29,000 bases of DNA from NCBI GenBank assembly GCA_910579615.1, contig CAJTUA010000033.1, positions 1 through 29,000 on the forward strand. The letters are read 5' to 3'. Shown here in pieces: positions 1 to 5,842 of the stretch. Numbering within the stretch: the first letter of the stretch is position 1; every line of letters starts with the position of its first letter. Under the pieces are notes generated by a model. That model worked only from the letters and a program-made list of their open reading frames with translations, searched no databases and was not told the DNA's origin. The DNA is from an uncultured Lachnospiraceae bacterium. Lineage in GTDB: Bacteria; Bacillota; Clostridia; Lachnospirales; Lachnospiraceae. A program made the translations under genes and the position numbers.

Positions 1-16
1 TCGAAGCAGCTTTTAC

Positions 17-45
17 ATATTACCACACTGTTTCGGTTTTGTCAA
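17..45 (-). promoter_or_regulatory. Strong sigma-A promoter pointing out of the window (P1)
   Basis: On the minus strand TTGACA (40-45) and TAATAT (17-22) are separated by exactly 17 bp. The stretch just upstream is rich in A and T runs, like an UP element. Transcription would start near position 10 and run left, out of the window. The target is unseen. Confidence 0.6.
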
Positions 46-109
46 CAACTTTTTTTCAATTTTTTAAATTATTTTTCGAAGTCGTTTTCTTTTTTGCGAC
101 AGCTTTTGT

Positions 110-138
110 ATCTTAACACCCTTTTAGCGTTTTGTCAA
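110..138 (-). promoter_or_regulatory. Second tandem promoter pointing out of the window (P2)
   Basis: On the minus strand TTGACA (133-138) is followed after 17 bp by TAAGAT (110-115). It lies about 93 bp upstream of P1 and faces the same way. Tandem TTGACA promoters in A/T-rich DNA are typical of rRNA or other very highly expressed operons in Clostridia. That identity is inference, because the transcribed gene lies outside the window. Confidence 0.45.
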
Positions 139-161
139 GTGTTTTTTCATATTTTTTTGAA

Positions 162-398
162 TCACGAATATTCCACCCGCTTCTGCATATAAAATCCAAT
201 CCCCACAATCGCCAGCACCAACAGCGAGGTCAGTACCGAACCGGCTGCTAACGACTGATAATCAAATTTCAGAAAATTATTATTCATGTAAAACTGAAGT
301 GTATAACTATGAAACGGCGGATATTTACTTCCATAATATAAAAAACTTTCCTTGAAAATCCAGATAATTTTTACTTTTTTCTTTATTGATTTTTGCAA
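162..398 (-). pseudogene. C-terminal remnant of a sugar ABC transporter permease
   Basis: About 78 residues read open to a TGA at 162. They resemble the C-terminus of MalF-type sugar permeases: a KIIWIFKES stretch, then YPPFHSYTLQFYMNN, then a final transmembrane helix (LTSLLVLAIVGIGFY) and a short basic tail. A normal permease has about 290 residues and six helices, so roughly the first three quarters are missing. The frame continues a few codons past 398 (TTG there, no ribosome site) and then meets a stop, so no intact start exists. The divergent HAD gene begins at 548, leaving no room for the rest. It is best read as a decayed fragment. The family assignment is from motif memory, not a search. 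Confidence 0.55.
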
Positions 399-422
399 AA
401 CCCCAAATCCCTTCGTTTGCTA

Positions 423-451
423 TTTACTTTTCCTCCCTTCTCATGTACTAT
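423..451 (+). promoter_or_regulatory. Possible promoter of the HAD-GNAT gene
   Basis: TTTACT (423-428), a 17-bp spacer and TACTAT (446-451) lie about 100 bp upstream of the start codon. Both boxes have two mismatches to consensus, so this is a weak call. Confidence 0.3.
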
Positions 452-495
452 GATTACGTAGTTGCCCATAACCTTTTTCTGTTTTACGCATACTG

Positions 496-509
496 GCACA
501 CCGGTGTGC
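496..509. promoter_or_regulatory. Perfect 14-bp palindrome in the HAD-GNAT leader
   Basis: GCACACCGGTGTGC is its own reverse complement. It lies about 40 bp upstream of the start codon and downstream of the possible promoter, a suitable place for a repressor operator or a short RNA hairpin. Confidence 0.35.
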
Positions 510-547
510 ACTACCACAGTATGAACAATCATTCTCGGGAGGTTCTT

Positions 548-1741
548 ATGCTAAAAGCAATTTTATTTGATATGGACGGTGTGATTATTGACAGCGAACC
601 ATTGCATGCCCGCGCTGCTGTTGAAGCATTTCAACGATTTGGGATTTCCATCACAACCGATTTTTGTTATTCTTTTATTGGAAGCACCGCAAAACACATG
701 ATTGAAGTGATAAAAGAAAAATGGCAATTGCCTTTTTCCCTGGAAACATTGATATGTGCAAACGAAGAAGCGAAAAAAGAACTGCTTGACCAGGAAGGCG
801 GCTACCCCATCATCCCTGGCATCCGGGAACTGATGGAGGCATTGCACCAGGAGGGTTACCAGATTGCCATCGCCTCCTCCTCCCCTCTTAGCGATATCTC
901 CGAAACGGTAAAGCGCCTTAAACTGGGTGCTTTTTTGCAAAAAACCGTTTCCGGAATGCAGGTGCCAAACCCAAAGCCGGCTCCTGACATCTTTCTTTGC
1001 GCAGCAGATGCGCTTGGTGTCCTTCCGTCGGAATGTCTTGTAATCGAAGATTCCTCCAACGGTCTTCGCGCCGCGAAAGCTGCTGGTATGACAGGGCTTG
1101 CCTTTCGCAATCCAAATTCTGGCTGCCAGAATCTTAGCATGGCGGACTATGTTATTGAAGGCTTTGAAGAAATCACACCTGAGTTTTTATACCAGGTTTA
1201 CCAACATGCCAACCATCTTCCTGCAGTCATCGCAAAAAGCAGCCGCCTGACGTTGCGTGAACTTTCCATGGAGGATATCCCTGCCCTGCACAAAATCTTA
1301 TCCGAACCTTCTGTTACCCGTTTTTCCGGTGAGCCTTCCAGAAGCCTTGGGGAGCTTATGCAGCTGCACGAAGCCTATATTTCCGGGGCATATCTTTTTC
1401 GCGGCTTTGGGCTTTGGGGCGTGTTCCTGAATGCAACCGGGGAGCTTATCGGACGGTGTGGTTTTGAAACAGCCGCACTGCCTGCTTCCCCTTTTGTCGA
1501 ACTTGGGTATCTTATTTCCGAACCATTCCGGGGGCAGGGTTATGCTGCGGAAGCCATCCGGACTGCCCTTCCCATCGCAAGCCGTTTCGGTATTTCCGAA
1601 ATTTTTTCCGTGATTCATCCGGATAATGCGCCCTCCATACATCTCGCCAAAGCATTTGGGATGAAGCCTTGTGGGACAACCATTCGAAATGGAATCTCCT
1701 GTTTTTTGTTCCGCTTTGATTTGCCGGCATCAGGAAGGTAA
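548..1741 (+). CDS. HAD-family phosphatase fused to a GNAT acetyltransferase
   Basis: This is a 397-residue two-domain protein. Residues 1-220 are a beta-phosphoglucomutase-like HAD hydrolase: motif I DMDGVIIDSEP with nucleophile Asp8 and acid Asp10, motif II Ser111 in ASSS, motif III Lys143 in NPKPAPD, motif IV Glu167-Asp168. Such enzymes remove or move phosphate on small sugar phosphates. Residues 232-397 are a RimJ/RimL-like N-acetyltransferase with the acetyl-CoA loop FRGQGYA (327-333) and a C-terminal NAPSIHLAKAFG segment. The start is the ATG at 548, five bases after GGGAGG; the open frame reaches back to 386 but lacks a site there. It is a monocistronic plus-strand gene among minus-strand genes. 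The substrate is unknown. A phosphatase and an acetyltransferase in one chain suggest two steps on one metabolite, or metabolite repair, which is inference. Confidence 0.88.
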   Translation: MLKAILFDMDGVIIDSEPLHARAAVEAFQRFGISITTDFCYSFIGSTAKHMIEVIKEKWQLPFSLETLICANEEAKKELLDQEGGYPIIPGIRELMEALHQEGYQIAIASSSPLSDISETVKRLKLGAFLQKTVSGMQVPNPKPAPDIFLCAADALGVLPSECLVIEDSSNGLRAAKAAGMTGLAFRNPNSGCQNLSMADYVIEGFEEITPEFLYQVYQHANHLPAVIAKSSRLTLRELSMEDIPALHKILSEPSVTRFSGEPSRSLGELMQLHEAYISGAYLFRGFGLWGVFLNATGELIGRCGFETAALPASPFVELGYLISEPFRGQGYAAEAIRTALPIASRFGISEIFSVIHPDNAPSIHLAKAFGMKPCGTTIRNGISCFLFRFDLPASGR

Positions 1742-1758
1742 CCAGACTTTCTATGTAG

Positions 1759-1801
1759 GGGCTGCGGTATGTGGCAGGGAAACCCTTCCTCACCACAGCC
1801 C
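1759..1801. terminator. Hairpin between convergent genes, possible bidirectional terminator
   Basis: GGGCTGcGGT pairs with ACCaCAGCCC across one mismatch, with a further AGGG/CCCT pairing inside. It sits between the 3' ends of the HAD-GNAT gene and the minus-strand lipoprotein gene. Neither side has a good U-run, so it may act weakly or only stabilise RNA ends. Confidence 0.35.
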
Positions 1802-1841
1802 TTTATGAACGAACTGTCCTTGAAAACTTTTGGCAAAATTC

Positions 1842-2348
1842 CTATCGCGTCGTTCCTGCCCCGTTGTTTACGCCGCCGTTGTTCGTCGTCCCGCTGCCAT
1901 TGCCCGCGGCACCATTGTTGGTCATGCCATTTGCACCGTTTGACGCACCACCATTTGTTGTGCCGCCATTTTCTGTGCCGTTTCCGCCGTTTGTCATCCC
2001 GTCGTTCGTGCCGTTACCGTTTCCTGTGCCGCCGCCTGTAATATCATCCACCGCGTTGTCAATTCCGTTGATGACATCATCCACACCGTCTTCTATGGCT
2101 CCCGAGACACCATCCTGGTCATTCGCGGTGCCATTATTCGAACCGCCGTTTGTTCCATTCGTGCCCGTACCATTTCCGGTTCCGTTATTGTTGTTATTGT
2201 CCGTATTTCCTTCGTTCCCATCGTTTCCCGCGCCTGCGGCATTCTCATCTGTCGCGGAATTATTGTGGTCCGGATTGGAAGAACACGCTGTCATTCCGGT
2301 TGCCATAAGGCAGCCGCAAAGTAATAATGCTAAAATTTTGTTTTTCAT
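1842..2348 (-). CDS. Asn/Gly/Thr-rich low-complexity lipoprotein
   Basis: This is a 168-residue predicted lipoprotein. Residues 1-21 form a signal peptide with lipobox MTAC, so Cys22 would be lipidated and the protein anchored on the outer face of the membrane. Nearly all of the mature part is Asn, Gly, Thr, Asp and Ala in imperfect NNGTGNG-like repeats. The exception is a short acidic segment around residues 79-106 (DGVSGAIEDGVDDVINGID and onward) that could form an amphipathic helix. A ribosome site AGGAGG precedes the ATG. It is in the same direction as the radical SAM pair but 82 bp downstream. No family is recognised. The composition suggests a flexible, unstructured surface chain, and repeat length may vary between strains. 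No enzymatic motif is visible. Confidence 0.75.
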   Translation of the reverse strand: MKNKILALLLCGCLMATGMTACSSNPDHNNSATDENAAGAGNDGNEGNTDNNNNNGTGNGTGTNGTNGGSNNGTANDQDGVSGAIEDGVDDVINGIDNAVDDITGGGTGNGNGTNDGMTNGGNGTENGGTTNGGASNGANGMTNNGAAGNGSGTTNNGGVNNGAGTTR

Positions 2349-2430
2349 GAAACCTCACTCCTCCTGTAAAGTATTTTCACACTCTCAGTATTTGCAGAAA
2401 TCATGATTTTATTCAAAATTTTATTTTGTT

Positions 2431-3219
2431 TCAGTTCATTTCTGTCATGTACGTCCGAAAATGGTATGGCAGGAGATTTCTCTGCAGTTCTTTATTCTCC
2501 CTCTCCTGAATCGAGATTGTTTCAAAAAACAACCTCCACATCGCCTGGAATTGCGCTTCTTTTGGAGAAATCTGAAAAAAACGTTTCAGTTCCTCCTCCA
2601 AAAGCCCCCGGATGACAAAAGAACTGTTTTGCTGATGGAAAGCTGCTTTTTTCCTCTTTGCATCATAAATCACAAAATTTTCTCCCGGAAAACGGTCGGC
2701 AAAATGCGGCGTTACCAGTTCAAGCAAATCATTCTTCGGGGAAAACCTGGCAAGCAGGACTCCGTTTTGCTGCTCCTCAAAGCGCAAAAAGCCAAGATAT
2801 TCATGTGCTTCATGGCGAACGTTGCGGTTCATCTCAAACACTGCCAGAACATAAGGGTTTGCAAGGTTTCCCATCACGTTCCAACCCATCCGGAACGCTT
2901 CCGGAAGAATATGGTAAACCGCGTCTGCTTTCTCCGGATTTGTGGAATAAAGCGCGCCAAGCAGCTTCTCACATACTTTTTCGGATGTTTTTTTGCGGAT
3001 GGTCTGAACGACTTTTTGTGCCTGCTGCGCATCCGGTATCACGGTATGGTATTCACTGAATAACAGCATACTCTCACTGCCCCCTGCCTCCGGTACGGTC
3101 AGATGGATATAATCATGCCCGTAGGACGCATCCCAAGCCTGATAAATGCCCGTTAGCATGCCCTCCAAAGTGTCCTCACATTCATATATCCGATTCAATT
3201 TCTCTTCTCTCAAAAACAT
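2431..3219 (-). CDS. DUF4130 (TIGR03915-type) DNA metabolism protein, partner of the radical SAM protein
   Basis: This 262-residue protein matches the family annotated as a probable DNA metabolism protein. Near the N-terminus is YECEDTLEGMLTGIYQAW (about residues 12-29), and a central to C-terminal DUF4130 region carries GWNVMGNLANPYVLAVFEMNR, FPGENFVIYD and LLPYHFRTYMTEM. In other genomes this family sits next to, or is fused with, a uracil-DNA-glycosylase-like domain and pairs with the TIGR03916 radical SAM protein, as here. It starts 11 bp after the stop of the upstream gene, and the site GGAGGA overlaps that region, so the two are probably translationally coupled. The biochemical role is not established; DNA damage processing is inferred from the partner and the LexA-type operator upstream. 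The full family length is present. Confidence 0.85.
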   Translation of the reverse strand: MFLREEKLNRIYECEDTLEGMLTGIYQAWDASYGHDYIHLTVPEAGGSESMLLFSEYHTVIPDAQQAQKVVQTIRKKTSEKVCEKLLGALYSTNPEKADAVYHILPEAFRMGWNVMGNLANPYVLAVFEMNRNVRHEAHEYLGFLRFEEQQNGVLLARFSPKNDLLELVTPHFADRFPGENFVIYDAKRKKAAFHQQNSSFVIRGLLEEELKRFFQISPKEAQFQAMWRLFFETISIQERENKELQRNLLPYHFRTYMTEMN

Positions 3220-3230
3220 CGTTCTTCCTC

Positions 3231-4931
3231 CTATCCGTTTTCCAACATTCCCCCGACATCAAACAGGGACATCTGCCGGTATGTGAAACGGTCTGCGTCC
3301 AAATGTGCCGGCAATTTTTCGGACGCGTCCAAAAGGTGCTGCACGATATAATCTTCCTCAAGCTTTGTCGAATACAGCATACGCCCCGAACAGGTGATAA
3401 AATACAGCGCCCGCTTTAACACAACCCCGAGCTTTTTCAAATCCTTAAAATCAAGAACTGCGCTCCTCCTCGCCTCGATAATCCTCCTCGCCGATTTCGG
3501 ACCAAGCCCCGGGACACGCAAAAGCTTAAAATAATCTGCCTGGTTGACCTCGACGGGGAACATCTCAAGATGCCCGATTGCCCAGTTGCATTTCGGGTCA
3601 AGCAATACGTTAAAATTCGGGCGCTCCCTCGTCAGAATCTCCCCGGCAGAAAAACCGTAATACCGCAAAAGCCAGTCCGCCTGATACATGCGGTGCTCCC
3701 GCAAAAGCGGCGGTCCGCCCTGCAGCACAGGGAGGCTTGTGTCATCATTCACCCGGACAAACGCGGAATAGAATACTCTTTTAAGGTCAAATTTTTTATA
3801 TAGCGCCTCCGCGACCGATATCACTTCAAAATCCGTTTCTGGCGTCGCCCCGATGATCATCTGCGTACTCTGCCCTGCCGGGACAAACCCGCGCGCCGTG
3901 GCGGGGTACGGCATCGTAAGCCCCACACCTGTCTGAGCGCCGGAAATCCCATCCCCAAAAACAGTATCCACTTCGCCTGAATGCCTGTGAAAATCTCCAT
4001 CCGGCAAAATTGTATCTGTCCGGGCAGCAAAGCCGGGCTTTCCGAAAGGTTCTGCAAGCTTCTTGGAATGCCTTCCCCCGGGCGCGCTCTTCTCCAGCGA
4101 GGTGTTTGGGGCATTTCTATTTTCTCTGTCACAAAACGCTCCCGCCGCTTCCAACACACGCCGGTCAAGCCCGCGGATTTTCTCCCTCTCCCTGAAAAAC
4201 AGCGCCGCATCCTCGTCCTGCTTCCTCTCCACCGTCTTCCCCTCAAGCTTTCGCTGTGTATGCCAGTAAGAGCCCTTCATTCCGCCACATGCGCCGAGCA
4301 GCTCCCTGCTCTCCTCGATTCCATTTTGGATTTTGCGCATCGGCAGCAAAATATTTTTCCGGTTTTTATGCGGTGCCAACCGCTTTAGCCCTTCCGCCGT
4401 CGGCAGCTCGAGATTCACACTCATGCGGTCGGCATACCACCCCGCCATCTCAACCAGGCTTTCCTCCGCCCCCGGAATCGCCTTACAGTGGATATAGCCG
4501 TTAAAATGGCAGGTTTCCCGCAACATGCGCAGCGTCCTTACAATCTGCTCCATCGTCGCATTCGGGCTGTGCATGACGCCGGAGCTTAAAAAAAGCCCCT
4601 CGATATAATTCCTGCGGTAAAACTCCATCGTAAGTGTGCAGACCTCCTCCGGTGTAAAGGACGTGCGGACAATATCGTTCGAACTGCGGTTAATACAATA
4701 TTTGCAATCATAAATACACTCATTTGTGTACAATATCTTCAAAAGGGAAATACAGCGCCCGTCTGCCGCAAAGCTGTGGCAGATACCACATGCCGCCGAA
4801 TTTCCAACCAAACCTGTCCCCCCTGCACGGTCCACACCGCTCGAGGTGCAGGCTGCATCGTACTTTGCCGCATCCGAGAGAATGCGGAGTTTCTCCTCAA
4901 GACCCAAATTTTCCTGATATATCACTGCCAT
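3231..4931 (-). CDS. Putative DNA modification/repair radical SAM protein (TIGR03916-type), with internal insertion
   Basis: This is a 566-residue radical SAM protein. The cluster motif is Cys72-x3-Cys76-x2-Cys79 (ECIYDCKYC), preceded by a conserved CGICHSF...GRC cysteine group (Cys48, Cys51, Cys60). FYRRNYIEGLFLSSGV (104-119) is a family signature. The C-terminal part has FVPAGQSTQMIIGATPE (349-365) and a helix-hairpin-helix LLRVPGLGPKSARRI (470-484), which normally grips DNA backbone. Members are usually about 420 residues; the extra length is a hydrophilic stretch of about 140 residues (205-348) between the barrel and the FVPAGQS region. The frame stays open through it and codon use looks normal, so it is an insertion and not a sequencing error. 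The gene heads a two-gene operon with the DUF4130 protein. Its promoter is flanked by two LexA-like boxes, so induction by DNA damage is likely. The substrate is unknown. Confidence 0.88.
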   Translation of the reverse strand: MAVIYQENLGLEEKLRILSDAAKYDAACTSSGVDRAGGTGLVGNSAACGICHSFAADGRCISLLKILYTNECIYDCKYCINRSSNDIVRTSFTPEEVCTLTMEFYRRNYIEGLFLSSGVMHSPNATMEQIVRTLRMLRETCHFNGYIHCKAIPGAEESLVEMAGWYADRMSVNLELPTAEGLKRLAPHKNRKNILLPMRKIQNGIEESRELLGACGGMKGSYWHTQRKLEGKTVERKQDEDAALFFREREKIRGLDRRVLEAAGAFCDRENRNAPNTSLEKSAPGGRHSKKLAEPFGKPGFAARTDTILPDGDFHRHSGEVDTVFGDGISGAQTGVGLTMPYPATARGFVPAGQSTQMIIGATPETDFEVISVAEALYKKFDLKRVFYSAFVRVNDDTSLPVLQGGPPLLREHRMYQADWLLRYYGFSAGEILTRERPNFNVLLDPKCNWAIGHLEMFPVEVNQADYFKLLRVPGLGPKSARRIIEARRSAVLDFKDLKKLGVVLKRALYFITCSGRMLYSTKLEEDYIVQHLLDASEKLPAHLDADRFTYRQMSLFDVGGMLENG

Positions 4932-4968
4932 ACCGCCAACCGCCCTTTTGTTTTCTTCTGATTTTTTT

Positions 4969-4982
4969 CGAACATTTGTTCC
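4969..4982. promoter_or_regulatory. LexA (SOS) box, promoter-downstream copy
   Basis: CGAACATTTGTTCC matches the Gram-positive LexA consensus CGAACRNRYGTTYC at all but one position. It covers about +3 to +16 of the predicted transcript, where bound LexA would block RNA polymerase. Confidence 0.75.
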
Positions 4983-4991
4983 TTTTCTTAT

Positions 4992-5019
4992 ATTATACTT
5001 CCTTTTCCGATTTTGTCAA
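4992..5019 (-). promoter_or_regulatory. Promoter of the radical SAM/DUF4130 operon
   Basis: On the minus strand TTGACA (5014-5019) and TATAAT (4992-4997), both perfect consensus, are 16 bp apart. The predicted start is near 4985, about 54 bp before the ATG at 4931. LexA-like boxes lie on both sides. Confidence 0.82.
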
Positions 5020-5028
5020 GCCTTTTTT

Positions 5029-5042
5029 CGAACATATTTTCG
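5029..5042. promoter_or_regulatory. LexA (SOS) box, promoter-upstream copy
   Basis: CGAACATATTTTCG, or CGAAAATATGTTCG on the minus strand, is one base off the CGAAC-N4-GTTCG palindrome. It lies 9 bp upstream of the -35 box. Two operators around one promoter suggest cooperative or tight LexA repression. Confidence 0.65.
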
Positions 5043-5126
5043 ATTACCGTGGACTGTATTTCTTTCTCTTTTGGATATGTTTTTTCTTCAGACAAATGGA
5101 ACAAACGGTTCTTTCTGCGTGTGCAC

Positions 5127-5161
5127 AAAAAAAACAGCAAATCCGCCATTTCGATTTGCTG
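5127..5161 (-). terminator. Rho-independent terminator of the opp operon
   Basis: On the minus strand CAGCAAAT (5154-5161) pairs perfectly with ATTTGCTG (5135-5142) over an 11-base loop, followed by eight T (5134-5127). It is the only clear terminator downstream of the opp-DUF3899 genes and separates them from the SOS promoter. Confidence 0.85.
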
Positions 5162-5187
5162 CCAACATACACAACCCACTGATTACT

Positions 5188-5295
5188 TTACAATAAAATC
5201 CGTCCATTCAACAGATTATAACCATAATATCCTCCGCCCTGCCATCCCTGTTTTTTCATAAAACAGAACTGCATTCTCATTTCGCAGGTATACAT
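5188..5295 (-). CDS. Possible 35-residue peptide before the opp terminator
   Basis: An ATG at 5295 opens 35 codons ending in TAA at 5188, 26 bp before the terminator stem. The product begins MYTCEMRMQF, contains GGGYYGYN and ends in GRILL. There is no good ribosome site (GGAAG lies about 16 bases upstream) and no recognised family. The case rests on position: 250 bp separate the DUF3899 gene from the terminator and would otherwise be empty. It could equally be untranslated trailer. Confidence 0.18.
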   Translation of the reverse strand: MYTCEMRMQFCFMKKQGWQGGGYYGYNLLNGRILL

Positions 5296-5417
5296 GATAA
5301 TATCTTTTTTTCTTCCGGCAAGCCCGTGCGCGGCGAATCAGCATGTTTTGATTCCCCGGTCAGTGCATTCCCGCACACCCCCAAAACCGCCGATAAACAG
5401 CCAATGCACAAAACTCA

Positions 5418-5813
5418 TTATACCGCATAGTACAGCACCGTAAACAGCAGCGAGAGACTGAATGCCACCGCCCCGCTGATAAAAAGAAACGGCTTCCACG
5501 CCCGTCCATCCTCATCGCGCCTTTGCTTGTATTTGTAAAAATCGTCATATTTGCGCTTGTCCATCATCGGTACAAAATAGCGCATCATCCTGCCAAAGCC
5601 AAAGCTTATCATGTCGTAGGTTCCCTTTGATGAGGCAAAGCCAAGCAGCCCGCAGCCCATAAAAAGAACCCCCGGCACAAAAAAGCTGTCCGCAAGAATC
5701 CGGAAGACCCCGCGCGCCGTGTCCGCCGAAAAAAGCCCGCCACGCCATGACACAAAAAGGGCAATGACAAGAATCAACACCGCACAAATCAGATAGTTCA
5801 ATTGTTTTTTCAT
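5418..5813 (-). CDS. DUF3899 family small membrane protein
   Basis: This 131-residue protein has three predicted membrane helices (about residues 5-25, 41-60 and 108-129). Between the second and third lies a charged cytoplasmic-type loop with the SKGTYDMISFGFGRMMRYF segment that recalls DUF3899. The start is placed at the ATG at 5813, because AAGGGGG lies eight bases upstream; an in-frame ATG at 5819 would be only two bases from it. The gene follows oppF by 29 bp and ends the opp operon before its terminator, so it is probably co-expressed with the transporter. The function of the family is unknown. A role as accessory or assembly factor for this unusual transporter is speculation from position. 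Confidence 0.7.
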   Translation of the reverse strand: MKKQLNYLICAVLILVIALFVSWRGGLFSADTARGVFRILADSFFVPGVLFMGCGLLGFASSKGTYDMISFGFGRMMRYFVPMMDKRKYDDFYKYKQRRDEDGRAWKPFLFISGAVAFSLSLLFTVLYYAV

Positions 5814-5842
5814 CGTCATTACCCCCTTTTATTTTAAGCCGC

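Noticed and set aside
386..547. N-terminal extension of the HAD-GNAT gene back to 386
   Set aside because: No ribosome site at the upstream start, the palindrome and promoter-like boxes fall inside it, and the HAD motif normally begins the protein, as it does from ATG 548.
1771..2406. Plus-strand Pro/Val/Phe-rich open frame opposite the lipoprotein
   Set aside because: It is the complement of a low-complexity Asn/Gly/Thr coding sequence; the minus strand has a signal peptide, lipobox and ribosome site.
3981..4388. Plus-strand open frames within the radical SAM insertion
   Set aside because: No ribosome sites, biased composition, and the minus-strand frame is continuous with conserved domains on both sides.
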